Assembly (NCBI RefSeq): GCF_038049935.1 | Contig: NZ_CP145886.1 | Location: forward strand, 2,798,501 to 2,862,500 | Length of the DNA stretch: 64,000 bases | Origin: Rossellomorea sp. y25 | GTDB taxonomy: Bacteria; Bacillota; Bacilli; Bacillales; Bacillaceae_B | Direction of reading: 5' to 3' | Shown here: positions 9,186 through 18,419 of the stretch, piece by piece | Position numbering within the stretch: the first letter of the stretch is position 1 | How the letters are laid out: every line of letters starts with the position of its first letter | Position numbers and translations under genes: made by a program | Notes under the pieces: generated by a model | The model's database searches: none | The model's input: only the letters and a program-made list of their open reading frames with translations | Told to the model about the DNA's origin: nothing

Positions 9186-9580
9186 AGTACATCCCTCCTG
9201 TTATCGAATGTATTATATCATAAGATTTTTATAAAGGACTAGAAAAGAATGGTTGTTCATCAATCTGTTACAAACCGATAGAGAGACTTACCCTGCTCGA
9301 TAACATCCTTTAGCAGAACTTTTCAAAAAAAAAGAGCCTCTCAAGTATTTCATCATCGTTTGATGTTAAAATACTTGAGCTGCTCTAAACAAAGGGAGAC
9401 CTACCCATCCATAGGCAAAGCTGTATATATTCATCACAGTGTATGCAACAGTATCAAGGTTCGCATCCTCGAATGCCTATTATTCCAAGATTAATTCAAT
9501 GTTTACGAAAGAAATTTCCACTTCTTTATATATCATTGTCCTTGAAAGATGATAAGGCATCCCATGGTAAAAGAATCAGC
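9186..9580. other. Gap between yphE and gpsA
   Basis: It holds a strong gpsA-side terminator (separate entry) and presumably the yphE-yphF promoter. A 48-codon plus-strand frame near 9447 has no ribosome binding site and is not called. Nothing else was recognised. Confidence 0.5.
9325..9386 (-). terminator. Intrinsic terminator downstream of gpsA
   Basis: CTCAAGTATTTT pairs with AAATACTTGAG, with an inner CATCA/TGATG hairpin, and nine T follow on the minus strand. It lies about 195 bases beyond the gpsA stop. Confidence 0.8.
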
Positions 9581-10627
9581 TTAATTTAACCGCTCACCGA
9601 GAATATTCACAAGGTCTTCCATTTCGTTTGTCTTGACACGACCCATTAAGTGGTCAACCGCTTCTTTCGCTTCTACCTTATTAAAGAGCACATCATATAA
9701 AGCATTGGTAATCGGCATCTTCACTTCATACTTTTCTGCCAGCTGGTGAGCCGCTTTGGTCGTCCGTACACCTTCTACAACCATCCCCATATTATCCAGG
9801 ACCTCATCAAGGTTATGACCCTTACCAAGCATGTTTCCCGCTCTCCAGTTTCTAGAGTGTACACTTGTACACGTAACGATCAAATCACCGATACCGGTTA
9901 AACCTGAAAACGTTAATGGGTTAGCTCCCATCTTAGTTCCTAAACGGGCTATTTCTGCCAGTCCTCTTGTAATAAGAGCCGCTTTTGCATTATCTCCATA
10001 TCCTAAGCCGTCTGTAATTCCGGCTGCAAGGGCAATGATATTCTTTAAGGCCCCACCGATTTCAACCCCGAGCATATCCGGATTCGTATACACACGAAAA
10101 TTCATGTTCATAAATAAGTCTTGAATCTCTTCAGCTGCCTTCATATCCTTAGAGGAAACGGTCACGGTCGTTGGGTGTCTCAGACTCACTTCTTCTGCGT
10201 GACTAGGCCCGGACAGTACCACCACTGTATGTAATTTAGCAGGATCCATTTCATCTTCGATCATCTCTGAGATTCTTAGAAGGGAATCAGGTTCAATTCC
10301 CTTACTAACATGAACAACGGTTAATGGTGCACTTTGAACCTCTTGAATCTGCCCTAATACTCCGCGAATCGCCTTCGTTGGAACAGCCAGGATAATGGTA
10401 TCAACGCTATCTAAAGACTCTTTAAGATCGTGATACCCTTTGATAGATTCTGGAAGTTTAATCTCTTTCAAGTACTTTTGGTTGGTATGCTGAGTATTAA
10501 TTTCATCGATCTGTTCTTTTTTGTGTCCCCATAATCTTACTTCCAAGCCATTATCAGCCAGGACCATAGCAAGAGCCGTACCCCAGCTTCCTGCTCCAAC
10601 GACAGTTACTTTCTTTGAATTTCTCAT
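9581..10627 (-). CDS. gpsA: Glycerol-3-phosphate dehydrogenase [NAD(P)+]
   Basis: Reduces dihydroxyacetone phosphate to sn-glycerol-3-phosphate for phospholipid and teichoic acid synthesis. The 348-residue enzyme has the N-terminal dinucleotide-binding motif [12 protein letters not shown] (9-20) and the conserved catalytic segment [14 protein letters not shown] with its lysine. The ATG at 10625-10627 follows AAGGTGG; earlier in-frame starts give a tail that overlaps the end of der. It lies 17 bases after der, so the two are probably cotranscribed. Confidence 0.96.
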   Translation of the reverse strand: MRNSKKVTVVGAGSWGTALAMVLADNGLEVRLWGHKKEQIDEINTQHTNQKYLKEIKLPESIKGYHDLKESLDSVDTIILAVPTKAIRGVLGQIQEVQSAPLTVVHVSKGIEPDSLLRISEMIEDEMDPAKLHTVVVLSGPSHAEEVSLRHPTTVTVSSKDMKAAEEIQDLFMNMNFRVYTNPDMLGVEIGGALKNIIALAAGITDGLGYGDNAKAALITRGLAEIARLGTKMGANPLTFSGLTGIGDLIVTCTSVHSRNWRAGNMLGKGHNLDEVLDNMGMVVEGVRTTKAAHQLAEKYEVKMPITNALYDVLFNKVEAKEAVDHLMGRVKTNEMEDLVNILGERLN

Positions 10628-10643
10628 TTTTACACCCACCTTA

Positions 10644-11954
10644 TTATTTTCTTGCGCGAGCAATAATACGAATAGGAGTTCCTTCAAATCCAAATGCATC
10701 ACGGATTCTATTTTCCAAGAATCGTTCGTATGAGAAGTGCATTAATTCAGGATCATTAACAAATACCACAAAAGTCGGTGGTTTGACAGCTACTTGCGTC
10801 GCATAGTAGATCCGGAGTCTCTTACCATTATCTGTAGGAGTCGGATTCATTGCTACTGCATCCATGACCACTTCATTCAACACGCTCGATTGCACTCGCA
10901 GAGCGTGATTTTCACTCGCCATATTAATGATCGGAAGTAGTGTATGGATCCGTCTCTTCGTTTTAGCAGACAGGAAAACGATCGGAGCATAATCAAGGAA
11001 TTGAAAATGTTCGCGGATATTCTTTTCCCATTTATTCATGGTTTTCTCGTCTTTTTCAACGGCATCCCATTTGTTCACGACGATCACGACTGCCCGACCT
11101 GCATCATGAGCATACCCGGCAATTTTCTTATCCTGCTCGATAATCCCTTCTTCTCCATCAATGACAGATAAGACGACATCGGAACGTTCGATTGCTCTAA
11201 GTGCTCTTAACACACTGTATTTTTCAGTGGTTTCATATACTTTACCTTTTTTCCTCATCCCTGCAGTATCAATGATGACATAATCCTGTCCATCATAAGT
11301 GTAGGAGGAATCAATCGCATCTCTTGTAGTTCCAGCAACGTTACTCACAATCACACGCTCTTCACCTAATAAAGCATTGACTAAGGAAGATTTCCCAACG
11401 TTTGGTCGACCAATTAATGAAAACTTGATCACATCTTCTGCATAATCCTCTTCTTCTTCATGTTTGAAGTTTTTCACAACCTCATCAAGAAGATCTCCTA
11501 AACCAAGTCCATGTGAACCAGAAATTGGATACGGCTCACCAAATCCCAAGGCGTAAAAATCATAAATCATTTCTCTCATTTCAGGGTTATCAATCTTATT
11601 AATCCCCAGTACGACCGGTTTCTTCGAACGATAAAGGATTTTCGCTACGATTTCATCCGCTGCTGTTACTCCTTCACGTCCATTCGTTAAGAATACGATC
11701 ACATCCGCCTCATCAATAGCGATTTCAGCCTGCTGTCTGATTTGATCCAGGAATGGTTCATTTCCCAGTTCAATTCCACCTGTATCTATAATGTTAAATT
11801 CATGAGTCAGCCACTCAGCAGAACTATATATACGGTCTCTTGTTACACCAGGTACATCTTCAACAATGGATATTCTTTCTCCAACTATTCTATTAAAGAT
11901 CGTGGACTTCCCAACGTTTGGACGCCCTACGATTGCTACTACTGGTTTTGTCAC
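10644..11954 (-). CDS. der: Ribosome-associated GTPase Der (EngA)
   Basis: Essential two-domain GTPase for 50S ribosome assembly. The 436-residue protein has two G domains, each opening with GRPNVGKS (at 10-17 and again near 180), switch motifs GVTRDR and [12 protein letters not shown] and DTAG, and NKID and NKWD. A C-terminal KH-like domain ends in RIIARARK. The start is GTG at 11952-11954: it has AAAGGGTG 6 bases before it and gives exactly the B. subtilis length, whereas the GTG three codons upstream lies against the ribosome binding site. Confidence 0.97.
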   Translation of the reverse strand: MTKPVVAIVGRPNVGKSTIFNRIVGERISIVEDVPGVTRDRIYSSAEWLTHEFNIIDTGGIELGNEPFLDQIRQQAEIAIDEADVIVFLTNGREGVTAADEIVAKILYRSKKPVVLGINKIDNPEMREMIYDFYALGFGEPYPISGSHGLGLGDLLDEVVKNFKHEEEEDYAEDVIKFSLIGRPNVGKSSLVNALLGEERVIVSNVAGTTRDAIDSSYTYDGQDYVIIDTAGMRKKGKVYETTEKYSVLRALRAIERSDVVLSVIDGEEGIIEQDKKIAGYAHDAGRAVVIVVNKWDAVEKDEKTMNKWEKNIREHFQFLDYAPIVFLSAKTKRRIHTLLPIINMASENHALRVQSSVLNEVVMDAVAMNPTPTDNGKRLRIYYATQVAVKPPTFVVFVNDPELMHFSYERFLENRIRDAFGFEGTPIRIIARARK

Positions 11955-12043
11955 GTTATTCACCCTTTCTGTAAGAAGGTTGTCCTATTCTTACATTTCC
12001 TCTTTTTAGCCATTTCAATCATCTTTATAACTATGAATAAGAA

Positions 12044-12083
12044 GGACTGGCCCTTAAGGTATTGTTTCCTTATGGGACAGTCC
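12044..12083 (-). repeat. GGACTG/CAGTCC hairpin upstream of der
   Basis: An imperfect palindrome, GGACTGgCCCttAAGG pairing with CCTTatGGGaCAGTCC around an eight-base loop, lies between the YIEGIA partner gene and der. No clear T-run follows on the minus strand, so it is either a weak terminator or a small repeat. A similar GGAC-type hairpin occurs at 19158-19194. Confidence 0.5.
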
Positions 12084-12126
12084 CCCCTAACTTAACTATT
12101 TTATCAATAAAAGAATAAACTGGCAA

Positions 12127-12318
12127 TCAATGTTTTACAATGATAAATAGCCCTTCATCCAGTTCATGAGCAATACCATCCAGTATCGCTTCTAAATTTG
12201 CACAGATTTTCTGCAATTCTTCATCTGTTTTACAATAAAAGACGCTCGTTCCACTTGGAACCTTTTCAGGGGTTGTCGTAACCGTCGCGAGAATAAACTT
12301 CTGAATAGATGTACTCAT
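12127..12318 (-). CDS. Small partner protein of YIEGIA (capping complex subunit)
   Basis: A 63-residue soluble protein beginning MSTSIQKFILATVTTTPEKVPSG. Its stop-start junction overlaps the YIEGIA gene by 4 bases, so the two should be translationally coupled. Proteins of this size next to YIEGIA genes are annotated as capping complex subunit for YIEGIA; I rely on that family knowledge and the gene pairing, not on a catalytic motif. There is no signal or membrane segment, so it would act in the cytoplasm. Confidence 0.7.
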   Translation of the reverse strand: MSTSIQKFILATVTTTPEKVPSGTSVFYCKTDEELQKICANLEAILDGIAHELDEGLFIIVKH

Positions 12319-13211
12319 TCTAATTTACTCCCCTCTTGATTCGCCTTTGATTCAGATGGCATTCTTATCGCATTTTCCAAGGTCGGTACCTGCCCAAGAA
12401 TGGCAATGGCTTTCTCTACATCCTTTCGCTGCGGAAGGACGAAGACACCTATTCGACCATCGTCCAAATCTCTCTTGGCCAGTGGCGTTAATGCGGGAGT
12501 GCCTGAATCTTTAAATATCCCCAACGAAGTAGACATATCATGAAGAATCGCTTGCCTTTGACCAAGGTTCGCTACCGTTGATCTGGCATCGAATGATTTG
12601 GGAGAAAGGACAAACCCCATTCCATACTTTAAAATTTCTTCTTGTCTTACCTTTAATCCAATATTCATGATGTAAATATTATCAACGTAAAGTCCGGCCC
12701 CATCAAAATGAGGCTTCACATATTCAATCGTTACGATATCCTTTAACCTGCCCCCAGCCATTAGCTTATGTGCAATCACCATACATATCGCACTGATCAC
12801 CAGCGCTACATAGAAGTTAAAGACAATATAAGCTAAAGTAGCTAAGAGAGAAGTGAAAATAACCAAGTAATTACGGCTTTCAAATGCTACGGCAATCCCT
12901 TCAATGTATGTGGCCCCTCTAGGGACAAGTTCATATGCATCTAACTCTGTCAATGTGTTCCTCTCCATATTTCGCACATCCCGAAATTGAGACGCAGCAA
13001 CGGTCAAGAAAGTAATCGCCGTGAAGTTCTCCTCTAGTAAAGCAGGAATCGCGATGGTGCCTAAGCCAGCAGCAATAAATCCAAGAGCGATATGTATAAT
13101 CTTCCCATGCAAATAAGTGGGATATTGGCGATAGTCTGTACGCAGCATATAAATTCTGGTTAATGTCCCCACTACTACTCCGAAGATGACCGGATACACA
13201 TACTCATTCAT
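12315..13211 (-). CDS. yphB: YIEGIA family membrane protein (YphB-like)
   Basis: A 298-residue protein with about four hydrophobic segments in the first 150 residues (near 5-20, 38-57, 62-76, 118-150) and a soluble C-terminal half. The family name motif YIEGIA is at 102-107. The C-terminal part includes NIGLKVRQEEILKYGMGFVLSPKS. It overlaps its small partner at the 3' end and yphA at the 5' end by 4 bases each, forming a tightly coupled three-gene unit. The molecular function is not known to me; conservation in spore formers suggests a sporulation-related role. Confidence 0.8.
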   Translation of the reverse strand: MNEYVYPVIFGVVVGTLTRIYMLRTDYRQYPTYLHGKIIHIALGFIAAGLGTIAIPALLEENFTAITFLTVAASQFRDVRNMERNTLTELDAYELVPRGATYIEGIAVAFESRNYLVIFTSLLATLAYIVFNFYVALVISAICMVIAHKLMAGGRLKDIVTIEYVKPHFDGAGLYVDNIYIMNIGLKVRQEEILKYGMGFVLSPKSFDARSTVANLGQRQAILHDMSTSLGIFKDSGTPALTPLAKRDLDDGRIGVFVLPQRKDVEKAIAILGQVPTLENAIRMPSESKANQEGSKLE

Positions 13212-13825
13212 AGATTTTTCATTTCCCCTTTGTTTGATTGTACTTTGACGTTAAAATACTGATTAATTTCTCCAAACAACTTAATGATTAAAAGGATTCC
13301 AGTAGAAATAGCCAGGACATCAAGATAAACAGGGCCACCGATAGGATAAAATAATCCTACCTTCTTTAACGGAATGCTCAGAAAGACTTCTCCAACTATA
13401 CTACTGCCGGCAATAGCGATCATCCGGAGCACGTATGAAGATGAGCCATAGAAAAGAACACCCAGGAAAGCAAGCGATAGAGCAATGATAAGGTTCCGAT
13501 CGATAAACATTAGAACAGGATCATAAATAGCCACTAATCCTATGCCTGCATATAGCATTCCCATCGTCAGAATAGCTACATACATATAAAACTTCTCTCT
13601 CAAACTAAGAATTCTTAAGTAACGGAAACAAATAAGGCCTATAATAAAAATCGGTGCTGCGACGTCCACAGAACCTACTTTTACACCATATGGAAACACG
13701 CATAATAACACTAAACACAAGAATGAATAGCGAAAACGATAGGGGTGCGCCTTATTCATCATAAACGTCGTATAAATCCAAATTCCCCAAAGCAACCATA
13801 AATACAGGATCCCATCCACAATCAC
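13208..13825 (-). CDS. yphA: Multi-spanning membrane protein YphA
   Basis: A 205-residue protein made almost wholly of hydrophobic helices (about six) with few charged loops, so an integral membrane protein of unknown role. GTG at 13823-13825 follows AGGAGGGAGTGA and was chosen as start. It is first in the yphA-YIEGIA-partner unit and overlaps the next gene by 4 bases. Naming follows B. subtilis gene order; there is no catalytic motif to support a function. Confidence 0.7.
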   Translation of the reverse strand: MIVDGILYLWLLWGIWIYTTFMMNKAHPYRFRYSFLCLVLLCVFPYGVKVGSVDVAAPIFIIGLICFRYLRILSLREKFYMYVAILTMGMLYAGIGLVAIYDPVLMFIDRNLIIALSLAFLGVLFYGSSSYVLRMIAIAGSSIVGEVFLSIPLKKVGLFYPIGGPVYLDVLAISTGILLIIKLFGEINQYFNVKVQSNKGEMKNL

Positions 13826-13925
13826 TCACTCCCTCCTATTATCTACATTATGGAAAATCTTTATGTATCTCATTCATGTATGAATCAACTTTTCAAAGAA
13901 AAAATAAGAAAGGGAGGTGTTTACG

Positions 13926-14057
13926 ATGGGTAAAGATCGTCAAGAAAAGAAACTAAAACAAAGCAAACGAGTAGAATCAGACCGAGACCAGGGCCTGCAC
14001 TACAACGGAGCAACAAGCCTGCAAGGACCGGAAGAAGCCAAAAAGGGGCAAAGGTAA
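13926..14057 (+). CDS. ypzI: YpzI family small protein
   Basis: A 43-residue, highly charged protein beginning MGKDRQEKKLKQSKRVESDR and ending EEAKKGQR, which I recognise as the YpzI family of Bacillus. ATG at 13926-13928 has a near-perfect ribosome binding site GGGAGGTG 6 bases before it. It is one of few plus-strand genes here and lies divergent to yphA. The sequence has no hydrophobic segment and looks largely disordered. The family is found in spore formers; its function is unknown to me. A structured repeat begins 4 bases after its stop. Confidence 0.85.
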   Translation: MGKDRQEKKLKQSKRVESDRDQGLHYNGATSLQGPEEAKKGQR

Positions 14058-14060
14058 CAA

Positions 14061-14250
14061 GAAAAGCGGAAGGGGCTCGCCCTGGGGCGACAAGCATAAG
14101 ACGAGTCACCCAGAAAGGCGTTCTTTGCCTTTTTGGGTGACTTGGCTTATGACCTCGAGCCCCAAGCCCCTGTAGCTGGACATCAAGAAAAGCGGAGGCG
14201 GCTTGATAGAGGCGACAAGCATAAGACGAAGTCACACGGAAAGGTAGCCT
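14061..14250 (+). repeat. Structured ~126-bp repeat: one full unit plus a truncated unit
   Basis: A full unit (about 14062-14186) carries the nested arms AGGGGCT/AGCCCCT, TGGGGC/GCCCCA, CATAAG/CTTATG and GTCACCC/GGGTGAC around an AAAGGC hairpin. A second unit begins at about 14187 with GGCGGCTTG and stops after its inner left arm. The element begins 4 bases after the ypzI stop and lies between convergent ypzI and fni. Same family as 27114-27912 and 41857-42222. Confidence 0.9.
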
Positions 14251-14284
14251 GGGTTGGCCCGACAAGCGTATTTGACTGGAAATC

Positions 14285-14440
14285 ATTTGGACAAACAATA
14301 ATTCAGCCGAAGTTCTAAATAATCCGGCCGTTTTGAATGATAATCCAGCGGAAATGGCCAGGAATCAGGCCGATTTGAACTAAAATCCAGCCGTTTTATG
14401 GGTTAATCCAGCCGTTTTACAAAAATACCCAAAATTCACA
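14285..14440. repeat. Degenerate ~20-bp repeats with core AATCCAGCCGTTTT
   Basis: About five imperfect copies of a motif near AATCCAGCCGTTTT follow one another at roughly 20-23 base spacing: AATCCGGCCGTTTT, AATCCAGCGGAAAT, AATCAGGCCGATTT, AATCCAGCCGTTTT twice. No gene overlaps them. The function is unknown. Confidence 0.6.
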
Positions 14441-14461
14441 ACTCAACTCACGCAAGAAAAA

Positions 14462-14497
14462 AAGAACGAATTCTCAAAAGAGAATTCGTTCTTTTTA
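14462..14497 (-). terminator. Intrinsic terminator after fni
   Basis: AAAAAGAACGAATTCTC pairs with GAGAATTCGTTCTTTTT around an AAAA loop; T-runs on both strands make it bidirectional and usable by fni and by ypzI. Confidence 0.85.
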
Positions 14498-15553
14498 CTT
14501 ATTAAACGTTCTTTTGCTATAACTTGCAGGATTCAACCCTCTAACTTCCAGCCAATGAAACACATCCCCTGACAACACGAGTGGAACGCTGTGAAGATCT
14601 TCTAGACGCCTACACCCCAGGGCACACATCAGAAACTGAATATCCGTATGAATCTGATTCACTTCATCAATGGAATCCTTTAGACCTGATTCCAGAAGCT
14701 GTTTGAGAATGACCCCTGCCATCCCTACAGCAGATGCCCCTAAACCTAGAGACTTAACGATGTCTAAACTATTTTGGATGCCTCCGGAAGCTAGGATTGG
14801 TTTCAAGGATGTTGCATGAGTCTCAGCGATCGATATGGCAGTAGGAATCCCCCAATCATCGAAAAATTCCAACATTCGTTTTCTTCGTTGATTTTCGATT
14901 TTCGAGAAGTTTGTTCCGCCAAAGCCGCCTACATCGATGGCTGAAATATTTGAGTGGGACAAGGATTCGGCAACCTCTTTACTGATACCAAAACCCGTCT
15001 CTTTCACAATGACAGGTACTGAAATACTCCCAGCAATCTCCTGTATTCTTTCAAGAGCGCCTCTGAAATCCCTGTCTCCCTCAGGCATAGTTAATTCTTG
15101 TATGACATTTAAGTGAATCTGCAGCGCATCGGCTTCAATCATCTCCACGGCATCTTTTGCCTGTTGAACAGTTGCTTCGCTTCCTAAATTCCCAAAAACC
15201 ATTCCGTTTGGATTATGTTGGCGAACGACTTTATATGTGTTACGTTCTGAAGGGTCTTTAAGTGCAGACATTTGAGAACCGACAGCTATTGCCAGACCGG
15301 TTTCCCGTGCAAGAATCGTTAATTCTTCATTGATTTTAGAAGTTGATTCACCACCGCCGCCTGTCATAGCATTTATGAAAATTGGCGAACTCCAATTAAG
15401 TTCGCCAATTTTTGCCTGTAGATGAACGTCATCTACTGCTATATTCGGTAAGCTTTGGTGGACAAAAGCAACTTCATCAAAACCTGTTCTGCGTTGTTGG
15501 CCAGTTGATAAAGCGTAATTAATGTGGTCTTGCTTTCTTTGAGCTCTTGTCAC
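14495..15553 (-). CDS. fni: Isopentenyl-diphosphate delta-isomerase, type 2
   Basis: FMN- and NADPH-dependent interconversion of IPP and DMAPP. The 352-residue protein has type 2 features: an N-terminal RKQDHINYAL segment, NAMTGGGGE near 62-70, GNLGSEA, IHLNVIQE, a phosphate-binding IDVGGFGGTNF loop and LASGGIQNSLD. GTG at 15551-15553 is the start, with GGTGATG upstream. It lies 12 bases after the S1-domain gene, as in B. subtilis (ypgA/fni). It would supply DMAPP for the prenyl chain made by HepST. Confidence 0.95.
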   Translation of the reverse strand: MTRAQRKQDHINYALSTGQQRRTGFDEVAFVHQSLPNIAVDDVHLQAKIGELNWSSPIFINAMTGGGGESTSKINEELTILARETGLAIAVGSQMSALKDPSERNTYKVVRQHNPNGMVFGNLGSEATVQQAKDAVEMIEADALQIHLNVIQELTMPEGDRDFRGALERIQEIAGSISVPVIVKETGFGISKEVAESLSHSNISAIDVGGFGGTNFSKIENQRRKRMLEFFDDWGIPTAISIAETHATSLKPILASGGIQNSLDIVKSLGLGASAVGMAGVILKQLLESGLKDSIDEVNQIHTDIQFLMCALGCRRLEDLHSVPLVLSGDVFHWLEVRGLNPASYSKRTFNK

Positions 15554-15565
15554 AATTCATCACCA

Positions 15566-16696
15566 TTACTTAAGATCTTTTAATTTGTCACCAATCATTT
15601 CACCCAATTGGAATCCGGTATTTTCCTCAGGCATTTCGTAATCAGTCACTTCTTCCTCTTTTTCTTCAAGAGATTTGATGCTTAGAGATAAACGTTGATC
15701 ATTCTCATTTACATCCAATACCTTCACTTGTACTTCTTGGTTTTCCTGTAGGACTTCGTGAGGGGTACCGATATGCTTATGTGAAATTTGAGAGATGTGA
15801 ACAAGTCCTTCTACACCAGGTAACACTTCTACAAATGCTCCATACGATACTAAGCGTTTTACCACTCCGTCCAGAACACTGCCTTTGGGTGCTTTTTCAG
15901 AAATATTACTCCAAGGTCCAGGTAGGGTTTCTTTAATGGATAGAGAAATACGTTCGTTGTCACGATCAACGCTTAATACTTTGACCTGTACTTTCTGACC
16001 CTCGGTTACTACGTCTGAAGGCTTCTCAACGTGTTCGTGAGAAAGCTGAGAGATATGAACCAATCCATCTACTCCACCAATGTCTACGAACGCTCCGAAA
16101 TCTGTAATTCGCTGAACTGTCCCCTCAAGAACAGCACCAGATTCAATATCAGTAAGAAGTTGTTTCTTCTGCTGCTGCTTTTCTGCTTCTACAACAGCGC
16201 GGTGTGAGAGGATTAGACGATTTTTCTCCTGATCCAATTCTACAATCTTAAACGTTAAAGTTTTATCCTTATAGTCCGAGAAATCCTCAACATAATAATC
16301 TTCCACTAATGATGCAGGAACAAAACCCCTAACCCCAAGATCAACTACAAGTCCGCCCTTTACAACATCTTTCACTTCCGCTTCAAAGACGTCGCCATTT
16401 TCAAAGCGAACTTTCATTTCTTCCCATGCTTTTTCAGCATCTACTTTACGTTTAGAAAGAACCAGAAGTTCTTCTTCAACTTTCGTCACGATTAACTCAA
16501 GTACATCCCCTTCACTGACTACATCAGAAGCTTTTTCGATATGAAGGCTTGAGAGTTCACTAATTGGAATGATGCCATCCACTTTGCTATCTTGAACGTC
16601 AACTAAGACTTGTTTCTCTTCAACCTTAGTAACTGTTCCTTTAACTTTTTCACCGATTTCAAGATTCTTCACTTCAATTCCATTCATGTCTTCCAT
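15566..16696 (-). CDS. ypfD: S1 RNA-binding domain protein (ribosomal protein S1 homologue, YpfD)
   Basis: A 376-residue protein made of four S1 domains, roughly 14-85, 100-165, 186-255 and 272-341, the last two ending in the repeated VDGLVHISQLSH and VEGLVHISQISH pattern. Low-GC Gram-positives have four S1 domains rather than the six of E. coli S1, and the N-terminal ribosome-binding part is reduced. ATG at 16694-16696 follows AAGGAGG with 8-base spacing; a longer in-frame start is not supported by a ribosome binding site. It probably aids mRNA binding, though its essentiality in this organism cannot be judged. Confidence 0.93.
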   Translation of the reverse strand: MEDMNGIEVKNLEIGEKVKGTVTKVEEKQVLVDVQDSKVDGIIPISELSSLHIEKASDVVSEGDVLELIVTKVEEELLVLSKRKVDAEKAWEEMKVRFENGDVFEAEVKDVVKGGLVVDLGVRGFVPASLVEDYYVEDFSDYKDKTLTFKIVELDQEKNRLILSHRAVVEAEKQQQKKQLLTDIESGAVLEGTVQRITDFGAFVDIGGVDGLVHISQLSHEHVEKPSDVVTEGQKVQVKVLSVDRDNERISLSIKETLPGPWSNISEKAPKGSVLDGVVKRLVSYGAFVEVLPGVEGLVHISQISHKHIGTPHEVLQENQEVQVKVLDVNENDQRLSLSIKSLEEKEEEVTDYEMPEENTGFQLGEMIGDKLKDLK

Positions 16697-16818
16697 TATG
16701 TACTCCTCCTTAATCCATGACTGCAAAGATTTTGATAATTGCGAGACTTCACAATTTAAAATATTCTTTCTACTAACTTCTAATAAATACTACTTTTTGT
16801 CAAGCGAGAAAGCTCATA

Positions 16819-17400
16819 TTATTGATGCTCGTGTATTAGTTTTTCAATATGCTGCATGATAATCTCGGTCGTCTTCTCTGCATTTAATCTTTCTTCACGA
16901 ATGCCCTCCATAGGAATAGGGGGGCCGAATACGACTTTTAATTTCTTGAAGGGTTTATAGGGTCCAATGATCGCACATGGTACAACGTAAGCATCGGAAC
17001 GAAGAGCAAAGAAGCCCGCTCCAGCCAATCCCTTACCAATTTTCCCTGTCTTACTTCTAGTACCCTCCGGGAACAGTCCTAAAACATCCCCTTGTTTAAG
17101 AACCTGTAAACCTTTCCGGAGTGCTTCCCGGTCACTCATTCCCCTTTTCACCGGGAATGCCCGTAAATCAGGTAATAGCTTACCTAATACCGGGACACTG
17201 AAAAGCTCTTCTTTAGCCATGAACGAAACAGGTCTGGGAGCTGAAATCCCTACCACAGGCGGATCTAAGTTATCAATATGATTGGCACACAATAGGACTC
17301 CCCCGTCTTTCGGGAAGTGCTCTAACCCCTGGACCTCGATACGATACAGCGGGGAAAGAATCGATTTAACGAGTCCTTTTGCAAAGGAATACAAGTTCAC
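16819..17400 (-). CDS. plsC: 1-acyl-sn-glycerol-3-phosphate acyltransferase
   Basis: Adds the second acyl chain to lysophosphatidate to make phosphatidic acid at the inner membrane face. The 193-residue protein has the acyltransferase HX4D motif as NHIDNLD (His41, Asp46), FPVKRG near 82-87, the substrate-binding FPEGTRSK (110-117) and VPCAIIGP. GTG at 17398-17400 is the start, 1 base after the cmk stop, so it is translationally coupled to cmk. A catalytic preference among acyl donors cannot be read from the sequence. Confidence 0.93.
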   Translation of the reverse strand: MNLYSFAKGLVKSILSPLYRIEVQGLEHFPKDGGVLLCANHIDNLDPPVVGISAPRPVSFMAKEELFSVPVLGKLLPDLRAFPVKRGMSDREALRKGLQVLKQGDVLGLFPEGTRSKTGKIGKGLAGAGFFALRSDAYVVPCAIIGPYKPFKKLKVVFGPPIPMEGIREERLNAEKTTEIIMQHIEKLIHEHQ

Positions 17401-17401
17401 A

Positions 17402-18070
17402 TTAACCTTTCCTTTCTACTAGCAACATAATTTGATCCACTACTTCTGAAATGGACAGTGAAGTTGTGTCTATTTCAATTGCGTCATCCGCTTTCTTAAG
17501 AGGAGCCACTTCTCTTTCTGAATCAATCTTGTCACGGCGAGCGATGTCTTCTTTCAATTGTTCCAAGTCAGAAGGAAACCCTTTCGATACATTTTCTTCA
17601 TGTCTTCTTTGCGCTCTTTCTTCTACACTCGCTAATAAGAATACTTTAATTTCAGCGTCGGGAATCACATGAGTCCCGATATCTCTTCCGTCCATTACAA
17701 CAGCACCTTGTTCAGCTAAGTGCTGCTGCCTATTCACCATTTCTTCTCTGACTTGAGAATGAACGGCCACATGAGATACCGAATTGGTAACGGCAGCCTG
17801 ACGGATTTCATCTGTCACATTTGCTCCATCTAAATATACAATTTGACCATCTTCAGTCGGTTCAAGCTTTATTGTTGTTTGAGACAATAAATTCTTCAAC
17901 TCATTTTCATCATGCAAGTCTATATTCATTTTCAAAGCTTTATATGTTAATGAACGGTACATCGCCCCAGTATCAATATAAAGATAAGATAATTTACCTG
18001 CTACAATTTTCGCTACTGTACTTTTCCCCGCCGCTGCAGGACCATCGATTGCAATTCTTAATTTCTTCAA
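17402..18070 (-). CDS. cmk: Cytidylate kinase
   Basis: Phosphorylates CMP and dCMP. The 222-residue enzyme has the P-loop [10 protein letters not shown] (9-18), the nucleotide-binding [24 protein letters not shown] and the LID region RRHEEN. The start is TTG at 18068-18070 with AGGTGG 5 bases before it. It leads the cmk-plsC pair, followed by the S1-domain gene, as in many Bacillaceae. Confidence 0.97.
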   Translation of the reverse strand: MKKLRIAIDGPAAAGKSTVAKIVAGKLSYLYIDTGAMYRSLTYKALKMNIDLHDENELKNLLSQTTIKLEPTEDGQIVYLDGANVTDEIRQAAVTNSVSHVAVHSQVREEMVNRQQHLAEQGAVVMDGRDIGTHVIPDAEIKVFLLASVEERAQRRHEENVSKGFPSDLEQLKEDIARRDKIDSEREVAPLKKADDAIEIDTTSLSISEVVDQIMLLVERKG

Positions 18071-18154
18071 CTAATCCACCTACTTAAATTCCTAATAATT
18101 TTCTTACCTATTTTAACATAAATCTCATATCACGTTGAAAGAATCTTTATTCAA

Positions 18155-18185
18155 AAAAAAGAGCAGGCAATCAATCACCTGCTTT
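18155..18185 (-). terminator. Intrinsic terminator overlapping the end of ypfB
   Basis: GCAGGT/CCTGC stem followed by eight T on the minus strand. The 5' arm contains the last codons of ypfB, so the stop codon at 18171-18173 lies inside the structure. Confidence 0.75.
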
Positions 18186-18419
18186 ACCCGATAAGGTTTC
18201 GACTATTTCACTGTATTCCATTTTCTCCACTCCCTCATAAAAAACAATCTTGTGGAGCTCCGGAAAGATATTTAATTGATGAAAAACAAATTGGACTGCT
18301 ATTAATAAAATAAAATGGATAATGACTAATTTGATTAATATTCGTTCAACCGATTTAATTGTACTCACCCTTTTCCTATTCATAGAAAAAGTATGTGTAA
18401 ATAATGGATTTTTATTCAA
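18171..18419 (-). CDS. ypfB: Small membrane protein YpfB-like
   Basis: Up to 82 residues with one long hydrophobic segment (about 30-50, LVIIHFILLIAVQFVF) and a C-terminal SEIVETLSG tail. Position between motI and cmk, and the YEGVEKMEYSEIV segment, fit YpfB. The start is uncertain: TTG at 18417-18419 has AAAAGGG four bases before it and overlaps the end of motI by 8 bases; internal ATG and GTG codons lack well-spaced ribosome binding sites. A shorter form is possible. Function unknown. Confidence 0.65.
   Translation of the reverse strand: MNKNPLFTHTFSMNRKRVSTIKSVERILIKLVIIHFILLIAVQFVFHQLNIFPELHKIVFYEGVEKMEYSEIVETLSGKAGD

Noticed and set aside
9447..9600. Short plus-strand frame between yphE and gpsA
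   Set aside because: No ribosome binding site and its end overlaps the gpsA C-terminus.
13921..14298. 125-codon minus-strand frame opposite ypzI
   Set aside because: It is antisense to ypzI and crosses the structured repeat; no ribosome binding site.
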